A DNA stretch of 10,003 nucleotides, taken from assembly GCA_036496265.1 (NCBI GenBank), contig DASXLL010000254.1, positions 1-10,003 of the forward strand. The letters are read 5' to 3'. A model generated the notes under the pieces. The model ran no database searches, was not told where the DNA came from, and saw only the letters and a list, made by a program, of their open reading frames with translations. Each line of letters begins with the position of its first letter. The stretch's first letter is position 1. Positions 1 to 6,028 of this stretch are shown here, one piece after another. The DNA is from CAYLLN01 sp036496265 (lineage in GTDB: Bacteria > Planctomycetota > Planctomycetia > Pirellulales > Pirellulaceae). The translations under genes were made by a program, and so were the position numbers.

Positions 1-2
1 TG

Positions 3-89
3 GGCCGGCAGATCATTACTTCCGACGACCAACCCGTCGCGATGCCGCTTACGACGATTGCGCCGTCGCTGCTTCGCAAGAGCGCGTAG
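3..89 (+). CDS. C-terminal end of an unidentified protein (partial)
   Basis: An open frame enters from the left edge and stops with TAG at 87-89, giving 28 residues that end in TTIAPSLLRKSA. The composition looks like ordinary protein, whereas the other two plus frames run on through a downstream hairpin repeat. I do not recognise the family from so short a tail. In planctomycetes csrA often follows flagellar hook or flagellin-assembly genes, which would suit the position, but nothing in these residues shows that. The stretch could also be non-coding. Confidence 0.4.
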   Translation, partial: GRQIITSDDQPVAMPLTTIAPSLLRKSA

Positions 90-100
90 CTGTGAGGGAA

Positions 101-140
101 GGTGGGCCGTCGGCCACTGCGTGGCCTTGTCGCACCCTAC
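101..140 (-). repeat. REP-like hairpin with 5' GTAG
   Basis: The plus strand shows GGTGGG at the left, a perfect GGCCAC-TGC-GTGGCC hairpin at 112-126, and CACCCTAC at the right end. On the minus strand the element therefore begins with GTAGGGTG. The CTAC end and the GGTG/CACC closing bases are shared with the hairpins at 926 and 9325. It lies just after the stop codon at 89. Confidence 0.5.
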
Positions 141-380
141 GACTGCTTCCGTCATATCCCTCACGCGCTGCAAAGCTATGCGGACTGGGTAGGGCATTAA
201 TTCTGGGCAAGGCCTGCCTCCGATAGTGTTTGTGTGCCTGAGTCTGGCGTGACATGGCGCTGATTGTTCGAGGCGACATTCGATCAATCCGCGGTCGAGA
301 ACGTAGTAGGTGTATCGCTGCAGTGCGCTATTCCGCTGCCAGGCAACCTGAAAACCCCTCCCCGCCCTGGACTTACCCGA
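141..380. other. Intergenic region upstream of csrA
   Basis: No gene is supported here. Open frames that cross it (for example 254-448, and the 5' extension of the csrA frame from 264) lack a ribosome-binding site and have no family character. It must contain the csrA promoter unless csrA is read through from the left, but I could not pick a convincing -35/-10 pair. Confidence 0.4.
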
Positions 381-400
381 GCCGAAGCCCCCCCTTCGGC
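381..400 (+). promoter_or_regulatory. Hairpin in the csrA leader
   Basis: GCCGAAG (381-387) and CTTCGGC (394-400) form a 7-bp perfect stem around a loop of six C. It is followed by CGTTTT and then by the csrA ribosome-binding site AGGAAGGA at 408-415. It could be a weak terminator of upstream transcription or a leader structure that affects translation. The short T run makes a terminator possible but not strong. Confidence 0.35.
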
Positions 401-422
401 CGTTTTGAGGAAGGACCCACCG

Positions 423-653
423 ATGTTGGTTCTGTCGAGACACCGTGACGAAAGCATCATGATCGGCGACGACATCGTTGTGACCATCGTGGATATTCGC
501 GGCGACAAAGTTCGCCTCGGCATCGACGCCCCCAGCGCCATCCCGGTTCACCGCCAGGAAGTCTATGAAGCGATTCAGCGGGAGAATCGCAAAGCGACAC
601 AGCTGAAGCCGGACGATACGCGGGATCTGGGGAATTCGTCGGCGGGGCGGTAG
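423..653 (+). CDS. csrA: Carbon storage regulator CsrA (RsmA family RNA-binding protein)
   Basis: The 76-residue product matches CsrA along its first 50 residues: MLVLSRH at the start, IMIGD at 12-16, VRLGIDAP at 30-37 and VHRQEVYEAI at 42-51. The residues known to contact RNA, Leu4, Arg6 and Arg44, are all present. CsrA is a small cytoplasmic homodimer that binds GGA motifs in mRNA leaders and represses or stabilises them; in flagellated bacteria it is often tied to flagellin control. The ATG at 423 is chosen because the family starts exactly with MLVLSR and because AGGAAGGA lies seven bases upstream. A longer in-frame ATG at 264 would add 53 residues of no family character. The tail after residue 55 is polar and variable, as is usual. 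The ribosome-binding site itself carries two GGA triplets, which would allow autoregulation. Confidence 0.96.
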   Translation: MLVLSRHRDESIMIGDDIVVTIVDIRGDKVRLGIDAPSAIPVHRQEVYEAIQRENRKATQLKPDDTRDLGNSSAGR

Positions 654-670
654 GGTCTAGGGTTGGCAGG

Positions 671-717
671 GCTAGGGTCGGTTTGAGGCCCTAGCTCGGC
701 GGGAGCCTCGCCCTCCC
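671..717. repeat. Hairpin repeats downstream of csrA
   Basis: GCTAGGG (671-677) pairs with CCCTAGC (689-695), and directly after it GGGAG (701-705) pairs with CTCCC (713-717) around CCTCGCC. The second unit looks like a GGGAGCCTCGCCCTCCC repeat of the kind scattered through planctomycete genomes. The first could act as the csrA terminator, but no T tract follows it. Confidence 0.45.
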
Positions 718-813
718 AAGGCGCTAAAGTTGGAAGTTTTTTCATTACGGCTGGCTTTAGCACGGGGTGTAAGTTGTTGGCGGTTGGGGAGTTCTGGAAT
801 TGCGCTGAAGTGT

Positions 814-836
814 CCGCGCGCTAAACTTTAGCGCGG
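814..836. repeat. GCTAAA-type palindromic repeat
   Basis: CGCGCTAAA (817-825) and TTTAGCGCG (827-835) are perfect inverted repeats with one base between them. Related GCTAAAG or CTTTAGC fragments occur at 722, 751, 5039 and 5981, so this is one member of a dispersed family. The wider gap 654-1067 contains no gene that I can support; it is mostly hairpin repeats. Confidence 0.5.
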
Positions 837-925
837 CTTTAATGGTTCCCAGTTGCGCCGCAATGGTGCGTGGGCTTCCGTAAGATCGAATTGTCAAAGA
901 GCGTTGCTGGCCTGATAACAGCGGT

Positions 926-946
926 GGTGGGCACAGCCCACCCTAC
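926..946 (-). repeat. REP-like hairpin with 5' GTAG
   Basis: GGTGGGC (926-932) and GCCCACC (936-942) are perfect 7-base arms around ACA, followed on the plus strand by CTAC (943-946). The same arms and CTAC end occur at 9325-9345 with loop GCA. Read on the minus strand, the element begins with GTAG, the usual tetranucleotide of RAYT-mobilised REP sequences. Confidence 0.6.
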
Positions 947-1067
947 TTGTGGCGTGCCGAATTGGCAGTCGGAAATGCCAATCGGGACTGTGGTGCAAAC
1001 GGCGCGCCATTTTTTGTACTAATGTATAGTATAAATGTCGAAGGGCCGAAGCCGGGGCCGAGGTAGA

Positions 1068-1808
1068 TCAGCCTCCGAACAGCGCGGCAATTATTAGTAG
1101 CACGACGTGAATGGGCAGGCCGGCGAAGGCCGCGACGCCGAGCCAGTGCCAAAAGTCGCGATAGTTGCGCTGCCGGAGGTCATTGACAGCGGCTGCCACA
1201 AAGGCAGCCATCAGAACAAGAGGGGGACCCAAGACTAATAACAGTAATTCAGGTCCTCTGGCCACTAATAACAGCCAAATCACAAACTCTAACACGAGTG
1301 CCCAGACGATCATGCGGAGCACAAACTTCCAATAAACCGTCTCGTCTTCGTTTGTTCCGGTCGCGAGGGCAATTACAAACACCGAAGTCATGAGCAATGC
1401 GATGCCTAGTAGAAAAAGGATTGCATAACCCCCTCGCGCTACTTCGGAAGGCAATTCGACCGACAAATGCAAGGCACCGCTGATCAGCAGTCCGATCCCC
1501 AGAAAGATTGTCCCGAGAATGAGCAGTAGCCAGTGACCTGGCTCGGTCGCAAACGTGCCTGTATTGGTAAACATCCGAAAAGCCGACACGAGAACGGCCG
1601 CCACGGCGCAACCGTAAAGCGGAGCCATGACGACGCTGACCGTCACAAAGCCGATGTGCCGCGGACCTCGCGGCGGCTGCAGAATCCAAATTGCGATTGC
1701 CGTTCCGAGCGTGATCAGCAGCAAGTCGGCGATGCGAAGTCGCTTGGAGTAAATTGGCTCGGGGGGGAGGCGCGGTAACGGCGAAATCTTTGGGGCCGGC
1801 TCGTTCAT
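1068..1808 (-). CDS. Seven-helix integral membrane protein of unknown function
   Basis: The 246-residue product has a Pro-rich cytoplasmic-looking N-terminus (residues 1-24) followed by about seven hydrophobic stretches near residues 27-43, 55-79, 91-115, 127-150, 160-183, 187-208 and 220-244. Charged loops such as GTNEDET (151-157) and NDLRQRNYRDF (209-219) separate them. I recognise no catalytic or transport motif and no named family; it resembles the lineage-specific multi-spanning proteins common in planctomycetes. The ATG at 1808 is the first start in the frame; there is no clear ribosome-binding site before it. The regular alternation of long hydrophobic helices and short polar loops argues that it is a real gene, since the other frames over this stretch show no such pattern. 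It is the last gene of the minus-strand block and is separated from its upstream neighbour by a REP hairpin. Confidence 0.75.
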   Translation of the reverse strand: MNEPAPKISPLPRLPPEPIYSKRLRIADLLLITLGTAIAIWILQPPRGPRHIGFVTVSVVMAPLYGCAVAAVLVSAFRMFTNTGTFATEPGHWLLLILGTIFLGIGLLISGALHLSVELPSEVARGGYAILFLLGIALLMTSVFVIALATGTNEDETVYWKFVLRMIVWALVLEFVIWLLLVARGPELLLLVLGPPLVLMAAFVAAAVNDLRQRNYRDFWHWLGVAAFAGLPIHVVLLIIAALFGG

Positions 1809-1895
1809 GGCAGTTCACAGGCCAGCCTAATCCAAAAACTCCCATTCCACCAAGTGATTCGTTCTTGCTAGTGATGGAAAAGTGAGCGGCGACTC

Positions 1896-1923
1896 AGTCC
1901 GGCGAAGGGCCTCGCCGGACTAC
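1896..1923 (-). repeat. REP-like hairpin (10-bp stem) with 5' GTAG
   Basis: AGTCCGGCGA (1896-1905) and TCGCCGGACT (1912-1921) are perfect 10-base arms around AGGGCC. The plus strand then reads AC, completing CTAC at 1920-1923, so the minus strand begins with GTAG. It sits between the stop of the 150-residue gene and the start of the membrane-protein gene and may also hinder read-through. Confidence 0.6.
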
Positions 1924-1960
1924 TTTGACTGAGTGGTCCAACGGTCTGGCGCTATCCCGT

Positions 1961-2413
1961 CTATACCGAGGGAATGGCTGACTGCACGGCTTGGATGACT
2001 TGGGTTGGGCAGTTTGGCATGAGGTCGAGCCGGGGCCAGAGGTTAGGGAACATGTTGGCCAGCCTGGCACCGAGGCGGAAGATGAAGAAGGCGGATGCTC
2101 CGACTTTGCCGGAGCCGGTTGCGACGCTGATTCGGCTGTCGATGACGGGGTGATTGAAGAATTGCTGGTGAGCGAGGATTGCGGCGACGAGCGGATCGTC
2201 GTCGGTTCCGGTGCATACGCCCGTGACGCAGACTTGCTGATAGATGGGCCGCCTGTCGGGCGTGGTGAGCAGATTAGCCGCGGCGAGCGTGTAATACCAC
2301 TGGATGTAGGCCACGTCGCAGGCCAGGTTGTTGGAGCCACCTTTGCCGACCGAGCAATCGAGATTCCATTGGAAGTGGTGGATATCGCCGGCGACGTGGA
2401 TGTAGGGTTTCAT
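1961..2413 (-). CDS. Conserved-looking protein of unknown function, 150 residues
   Basis: The ATG at 2413 is preceded by GGAG at a normal distance (GGAGATGATCC before ATG), and the frame is open for 150 codons. The product has no signal peptide or membrane segment. An early stretch, SVGKGGSNNLACDVAYIQWYY at residues 21-41 apart from small substitutions, resembles the start of proteins with the pattern VGxGGxNxxxDVxxVQ, some of which have peptidoglycan-binding-like folds; this is a weak resemblance. Cysteines occur at 20, 32, 62, 67 and 134, with VCVTGVCTG at 61-69. Protein-like composition and a good ribosome-binding site make it likely to be expressed. I cannot assign a function. Overlapping frames on both strands are high-GC shadows without such support. 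Confidence 0.6.
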   Translation of the reverse strand: MKPYIHVAGDIHHFQWNLDCSVGKGGSNNLACDVAYIQWYYTLAAANLLTTPDRRPIYQQVCVTGVCTGTDDDPLVAAILAHQQFFNHPVIDSRISVATGSGKVGASAFFIFRLGARLANMFPNLWPRLDLMPNCPTQVIQAVQSAIPSV

Positions 2414-2549
2414 GGATCATCTCCGAAGACAGAAGCGCTGGATCGGGAGGCGGATTTCACGCTGTGACGTGGTTGGTTGCGATCGATGCGGGAGCAATTT
2501 TCGAGCCGATAACCGCCGGAAGAAAAAATCGGACCCAGGCCACGATCGG

Positions 2550-2973
2550 CTAGTCGTGAATTTCTGAAGTGACGATCCAATACTCGTCGTCGATGTTTAA
2601 CGAACCGTCTTTATTGCGGGTGCGATAGCGTTGGGTCATGTCGACATCATCACCCTGCCCACCGGTTTTGCCATCCCGTCCAAGGCTTGTCAAAGAGATA
2701 ATCCCGTGTTCGTTTACCGAGTATATGAGTGTTCTTCCCCAGCCATCGGTTATTTGGTTGGCATAACCTTGTCTTGTTGGGAGTACCAAAAGATGACCCT
2801 GAAGTTCGGTGAGCCAGCATATACATGTGGATGCGAACCTTCGTTTCGCCAATTGCGGTAAGGGTCGATTCTGTCGGTGAAATGACATGCACCAGTGACG
2901 AACACGCTCCAACAAATACCGGCGGTCCAAGTGCCAAGACGATCAGCAGCGTGCGGAGCTTGTAGAGTATCAT
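2550..2973 (-). pseudogene. Frameshifted RTLLI-type membrane protein with GspG-like C-terminus
   Basis: Two overlapping frames make sense only when joined. The upstream frame starts with ATG at 2973 and encodes an RTLLIVLALGPPVFVGA membrane anchor at residues 7-23, then IGETKVRIHMYM at 41-52. The downstream frame supplies TELQGHLLVLP, GYANQITDGWGRTLIYS, then SLGRDGKTGGQGDD and a NIDDEYWIV ending. The TDGWGR, SLGRDG and GGQGDD pattern is that of the C-terminal part of GspG-like pseudopilins (PF08334 type), found in planctomycetes on small anchored proteins. The frames exchange near 2810-2820. Homologues, as I recall them, have a few more residues (an RLP-type motif) here, so a short deletion is as likely as a single-base error. 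The start overlaps the preceding stop as ATGA, implying translational coupling. Likely inactive, or a sequencing error. Confidence 0.65.
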
Positions 2974-3212
2974 TTGAGGGCAAAGATGATTCGCTCGTTG
3001 TCGGGTTCTGATAGACGATTGTCTCGCTTGAACCAAATTGGCGGGCCCCAGCACATTTGGGTTAGTTCAAGTCCCGATTGATCAATCGCATGCTTCAGAT
3101 AGTCGGCGTCGTTTTTGTGGGCAACGGCCTTGCCATGCTGTAGCCACAACGCAATGGCGAGCCCCACTACGACCCTCAGCCAAAGCAAGTCTCGGATCAA
3201 GAAGCGGAGCAC
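2970..3212 (-). CDS. Small RDLLW-type single-span membrane protein
   Basis: The 80-residue product begins MLRFLIRDLLWLRVVVGLAI, a positively charged start followed by a hydrophobic helix at about residues 9-25, then a polar domain of some 55 residues. The RFxIRDLLWL opening is a very characteristic planctomycete N-terminus whose role is unknown. The start is GTG at 3212, chosen because it puts the RFLIRDLLW motif right at the N-terminus; the ribosome-binding site is weak. The stop overlaps the start of the following frameshifted gene (ATGA at 2973-2970), and only 25 bases separate it from the SUKH gene upstream, so the genes look co-transcribed. The protein should sit in the cytoplasmic membrane with its N-terminus inside. 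I cannot say what it does. Confidence 0.72.
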   Translation of the reverse strand: MLRFLIRDLLWLRVVVGLAIALWLQHGKAVAHKNDADYLKHAIDQSGLELTQMCWGPPIWFKRDNRLSEPDNERIIFALK

Positions 3213-3237
3213 GGGGCAGCCTGTTGTCCAATTTTGG

Positions 3238-3660
3238 CTATGACTCTATCAGCCTTTCAATTCCCTTGCCTTTGGTAAGTAGATCAGCAAGCGTGGGTGC
3301 AATCCATATCGCGTCGTCGCCGACAAGATTCCCGTATCCAACGTGATACAGTCCAAAGCCATCCTTGCCATTCTGATAGAAGATGACATGTCCGCCGCCG
3401 TCATCTCCAACGGGGAATGCGCCCGGAATGCGCCGACGAATGCCGTACCCTTCATCCATCTCAATACAGCCCGCTGGTCCCCAGATACGGATGTATTGCC
3501 CATTACTATGCTTCATCTGAAGCTCGGTCGTTTGGTTCACTAGCTGGACGTATTCAGCCGGGATGGTGCTACCGAAATAGGTTTTCAACGATGAGATTTC
3601 ACTCGCATTTGCGGGTGGTTTGCTGGCCAAGATTTCCAAGGACGAATGAAGCGGCCACAT
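3238..3660 (-). CDS. SUKH (SMI1/KNR4 family) domain protein, immunity-type
   Basis: The 140-residue product shows the SUKH pattern in order: a helix with LKTYFGSTIPAEYVQLVNQT at 25-44, an IRIWGPAGCIEMDEGY strand and turn at 57-72, and the hallmark FPVGDDGGGHVIFY at 82-95, then W119 near the end. Length and single-domain make-up fit stand-alone SUKH proteins. Many SUKH proteins are immunity partners of polymorphic or contact-dependent toxins, but the fold is also used in unrelated regulatory proteins. No toxin is visible next to it in this window. The ATG at 3660 lies three bases after the stop of an 11-residue ORF (3699-3664), and the following gene starts 25 bases after its stop, so it is probably read from upstream. 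It is cytoplasmic: there is no signal peptide or membrane helix. Confidence 0.83.
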   Translation of the reverse strand: MWPLHSSLEILASKPPANASEISSLKTYFGSTIPAEYVQLVNQTTELQMKHSNGQYIRIWGPAGCIEMDEGYGIRRRIPGAFPVGDDGGGHVIFYQNGKDGFGLYHVGYGNLVGDDAIWIAPTLADLLTKGKGIERLIES

Positions 3661-3663
3661 GGC

Positions 3664-3699
3664 TTAGATGATCAGCAGCGTGCGGAGGCGGAAGCGCAT
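3664..3699 (-). pseudogene. 11-residue ORF, remnant of an RTLLI-type gene N-terminus
   Basis: ATG at 3699 opens MRFRLRTLLII and is closed by TAA at 3666-3664. The peptide is the standard opening of planctomycete RTLLI membrane proteins, and its DNA shares the 18-base stretch CTCCGCACGCTGCTGATC with the start of the frameshifted gene at 2973. It begins six bases after the topVIA stop and ends three bases before the SUKH start. The simplest reading is a gene cut down to its first codons by a deletion or by recombination that brought in the SUKH gene. A leader peptide that couples translation is an alternative. Confidence 0.55.
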
Positions 3700-3705
3700 A
3701 AGGTT

Positions 3706-4848
3706 CTAATCCAAGAACTCTCCTTCCTCCAAGCGCTGCGGGACGTATTCTTCGGTGACGTAGGAGATGTCTTTGCTGATGAGGGATTCGACTTCGAGCT
3801 TGAAGCCGTTGGCGAGCATGCGGTCGATTTCTTTTTGCCAGGGTTTTTTGTTTTCGAACCAGGGGTAGCTTTTGATTTGCTGGGCCCGCTTGATGTCTTG
3901 CTCGTTGAGCTTGATTTGGACGCTGGTGGAGAGCTCGCAGCGGTCGTAGTCGTTGCTGCGGAGGCCGAGGTAGCGGACGGCGGGGATGGCCATGCGCTTG
4001 GATTCGTAGGCGAGGTTGATGGAGCCTTGCTTGAGGACGCTGTAGATGTAGTAACCCCAGGGGTCGTTATCGAGGACGCAGTAGATGGGCAGCTCAAGCT
4101 CGTGGTGCAGGCGGTAGAGCATGCGGCGGACGCCGCGGGGGGGTTGGCCGCCGCCGTGGGTGAGGATGCAATTGTGCTTGACCCAGAACTTGTCTTCGTT
4201 GAAGCGGCGCCAGACGGTGTCTTTTTCGACGTGGAGGACGAATTTGGCTTTGCAGTTTTTGAATTGGACGATTTCGGGCTCGACGATCGACGGGATGCTG
4301 TAGCCGCCGCTGCCCATGCGGGTGCAATCGATCTCGTCGCCGCTATCGATGACGGAAATGTTGCCGACCATGGCTCCTGCGTTTTTGGCGTAGAGGTGCA
4401 GCTCTTCGCGCATCGCTTCGAGCAGCGTTTCGACGTCTTCGATCATCGTGTCGGATTCGCCCTGCTCATCGAACGTTTCCTCCTTGGTGCCGTCGATCGT
4501 GTGCTTGAGCATGTAGTACAAACCGCGGAGGCTCGTAGTTTTGCCCTGCTCGATCAGCCGTTTGGCGCCGCTGCCGACGAGGAGCGTTTGCATGTAGGCC
4601 TTGGCCTGGGAGAGATTGAAGAGCTCGCGGCGGTTGGTGCCGCTGCCCATTTCGATGATTTTGCGGCTTTGATTGAAGCGGACGTTGGAGAGCGAGCGGC
4701 TGGGAACGTCTAAATGGGGCGCGCGGCTGCGCTCGGCGAAGGCGGTGACTTCCGTCGCCATGTTGCCGAGGCTTTTGAGGGTTTTTTTGTCTTTGTCGGT
4801 TAGTTTGACGGGGGCGGCGGGGGTTGATTTGGTTGGCTTCTTGGCCAT
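3706..4848 (-). CDS. top6A: DNA topoisomerase VI subunit A (Spo11-like, DNA-cleaving)
   Basis: The 380-residue product has the full set of Top6A features. SLRGLYYMLKHTI (106-118) is the CAP-domain motif, with Tyr112, the second of the tyrosine pair, as the expected nucleophile. The Toprim domain follows: FVLHVEKD (203-210) gives Glu208, and CVLDNDPWGYYIYS (257-270) gives Asp260 and Asp262 for Mg binding. GGGQPPRGVRRML (232-244) matches the conserved glycine-proline segment between them. The subunit makes a double-strand break through a 5'-phosphotyrosine, in a heterotetramer with subunit B. The length is near the archaeal norm. The N-terminal 25 residues are Lys/Pro/Thr-rich. The ATG at 4848 is the natural start; its ribosome-binding site is weak. 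Subunit B lies upstream on the same strand, separated by a nucleotidyltransferase-like gene and a 271-base repeat-rich gap, so it may have its own promoter. Confidence 0.96.
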   Translation of the reverse strand: MAKKPTKSTPAAPVKLTDKDKKTLKSLGNMATEVTAFAERSRAPHLDVPSRSLSNVRFNQSRKIIEMGSGTNRRELFNLSQAKAYMQTLLVGSGAKRLIEQGKTTSLRGLYYMLKHTIDGTKEETFDEQGESDTMIEDVETLLEAMREELHLYAKNAGAMVGNISVIDSGDEIDCTRMGSGGYSIPSIVEPEIVQFKNCKAKFVLHVEKDTVWRRFNEDKFWVKHNCILTHGGGQPPRGVRRMLYRLHHELELPIYCVLDNDPWGYYIYSVLKQGSINLAYESKRMAIPAVRYLGLRSNDYDRCELSTSVQIKLNEQDIKRAQQIKSYPWFENKKPWQKEIDRMLANGFKLEVESLISKDISYVTEEYVPQRLEEGEFLD

Positions 4849-4958
4849 ATGAGAATCCGATATTGAAATTGCTTGTAGTTCGGTGCTTCAGCGAGCCTAC
4901 CCGCAGAGCGTAGACGGCAAAAATAATTGATTCACTTATTCGAACCCCTCACCCCCAG

Positions 4959-4988
4959 CCCCTCTCCCCGGAGTACCGGGGCGAGGGG
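4959..4988. repeat. GGAGTACC-loop hairpin repeat
   Basis: CCCCTCTCCCCGG (4959-4971) pairs with CCGGGGCGAGGGG (4976-4988) around AGTA: a 13-bp stem with one mismatch. The flanking CCCCTCACCCCCAGCCCCTCTCC is also typical of a repeat widespread in planctomycete genomes. No T tract follows on either strand, so a terminator role is doubtful. Confidence 0.6.
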
Positions 4989-5028
4989 AGCCATAAGACT
5001 CTTAAATGCTGACGTGAAAGGTCACGCG

Positions 5029-5082
5029 TTTTCCCCCGGCTAAAGCCGGGGGGAAAACAGGGTAAGCCGGCTGAAGCCGGCT
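5029..5082. repeat. Tandem GCTAAAGC and AGCCGGCT hairpin repeats
   Basis: TTTTCCCCCGGC (5029-5040) and GCCGGGGGGAAAA (5045-5057) pair around TAAA with one extra G. Directly after them, AGCCGGCT occurs twice in a row around GA (about 5065-5082), giving a second stem. Together they sit just downstream of the nucleotidyltransferase-like gene and could slow transcription into topVIA. Confidence 0.5.
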
Positions 5083-5119
5083 GCAAGATGAAATCCCAAG
5101 TGGGCGTTGTGACAAAGCG

Positions 5120-5989
5120 CTATTCCTTAAACAAGTATTCCGATTCGTGATGCATGTCGTATTTGCGGGCCACGAATCGATCGTTCGTAAACAAAACTGC
5201 GTAGTCCTCGTACATTGGTCGGGGCTGCCACAGTGTTACGCCGTCGCGCTTCGCATCAAGTAGCGCAGCATCTTCTCCGGTGGCCGCTACTTCCTCGGTC
5301 GTGACAGGACGTGTTTCGTTCTTCAACTTTAGCAGCAAGAGAAACGGACCTGAATTTGAATCGATGCTTTTGCAAGTTTCGAGATATGCATTACGCACCG
5401 CGGGATGCAATTCTTTGGAAAGCAACTGTGGCAGGTACAACACCTTTATGTATTCCTGAACATTCGCCAGGCCGCGTATGGCTCCCCGACCGTCCGACCA
5501 TGCCGCTAAATCCAGGTTGATCAGCGTTGGCAAATTGACGTAGTTGATCGACTCTCCGCACTCACGAACCTGCGTTGGCTCTGGGAACAAAATGTCTTCG
5601 CCACTGGAACGGCCTGCGACTTCGCCGGCCAGATGAAACCGCACGGATACACCGGTTTCGCAGTCCACGAACCGATGGTTGGATAAGCCGCGACACTTAA
5701 AGTCAGTCAAGTTGCTTTCGATGCGTGGCAAACTCTCAGTTTCGACGATTACGTCGATTCCTTCCGTATAACAGCGATAGCCGTGATGGAAAGCTGCTAA
5801 ACCGCCCGAAACGGCGTAGGCGATGTTTTCATCGGCGAGGAACTCAGCGATCTTTCGCAGCGTCGTCCAGACACTTCCCTGCCGTTCAAAGAACAGTCCG
5901 CCCTCCTCCAGTGTGAGCTGAATATTGCCGCGCGATCGCTCTTCGATTGTTTCCACGTTCGACTCACTCAGTCTCGTGCGCTTTAGCAC
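5120..5989 (-). CDS. Degenerate nucleotidyltransferase-fold protein (Pol-beta/AbiEii-like)
   Basis: The 289-residue product follows a planctomycete family of nucleotidyltransferase-like proteins. VSGGLAAFHHGY (60-71) is the GG loop, then TEGIDVIV (75-82) stands where active members have D-x-D, VSVRFHLAGE (114-123) where they have the third Asp, and LPTLINLDLAAW (153-164) plus LANVQEYIKVL (174-184) where they have LKLAS and LADVQELI. Gly77 replaces the first catalytic Asp and Arg117 the third; only Asp79 remains. It is therefore probably not an active nucleotidyl transferase. No HEPN-type partner gene is present. The GTG at 5989 is the only full-length start, but it lies inside a hairpin repeat; GTG at 5956 is an alternative. 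The gene is 39 bases after topVIB on the same strand and likely co-transcribed. About 80 C-terminal residues are unassigned. Confidence 0.72.
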   Translation of the reverse strand: MLKRTRLSESNVETIEERSRGNIQLTLEEGGLFFERQGSVWTTLRKIAEFLADENIAYAVSGGLAAFHHGYRCYTEGIDVIVETESLPRIESNLTDFKCRGLSNHRFVDCETGVSVRFHLAGEVAGRSSGEDILFPEPTQVRECGESINYVNLPTLINLDLAAWSDGRGAIRGLANVQEYIKVLYLPQLLSKELHPAVRNAYLETCKSIDSNSGPFLLLLKLKNETRPVTTEEVAATGEDAALLDAKRDGVTLWQPRPMYEDYAVLFTNDRFVARKYDMHHESEYLFKE

Positions 5990-6017
5990 GCCCTTCGGAG
6001 TACCTCAGGGACGTGCC
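5976..6017. repeat. Hairpin repeats overlapping the start of the nucleotidyltransferase-like gene
   Basis: CGTGCGCTTTAGCACG (5976-5991) is a GCTAAAGC-type palindrome. GCACGCCCTTCGG (5986-5998) pairs imperfectly with CCTCAGGGACGTGCC (6003-6017) around AGTA. The second is a repeat I know from planctomycetes as GGCACGTCCCTGAGG joined to its near-complement. They fill the 39-base gap after topVIB and include the GTG start of the next gene. Confidence 0.5.
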
Positions 6018-6028
6018 ACCCACTCGAT

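Larger units (their letters stand above)
4849..5119. other. Repeat-rich intergenic gap upstream of topVIA
   Basis: The 271 bases hold three hairpin repeats (4959-4988, 5029-5057, 5065-5082) and no open frame that looks coding. The AT-richer stretch around 4917-4945 could contain a promoter for topVIA on the minus strand, but I find no clear consensus hexamers. Confidence 0.45.

Noticed and set aside
264..422. An N-terminal extension of CsrA from the ATG at 264
   Set aside because: CsrA starts with MLVLSR, and AGGAAGGA lies right before the ATG at 423; the extension has no ribosome-binding site.
1991..2467. A 158-codon plus frame opposite the 150-residue gene
   Set aside because: Acidic Val/Asp/Gly/Glu-rich mirror translation without a ribosome-binding site; the minus-strand gene has GGAG at the right distance.
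2750..2983. A 77-codon minus frame across the start of the RTLLI gene
   Set aside because: It lacks the membrane-anchor motif and the GspG-like tail; the two other frames explain the region.
3646..4713. A 355-codon open frame on the plus strand, antisense to topVIA
   Set aside because: Same reason: the minus strand encodes a full Top6A, while this frame gives acidic, Val/Asp/Ala-rich sequence without family character.
5120..5989. A toxin-antitoxin or AbiE pair based on the nucleotidyltransferase-like gene
   Set aside because: No partner gene (HEPN or AbiEi-like) is adjacent and the catalytic aspartates are not conserved.
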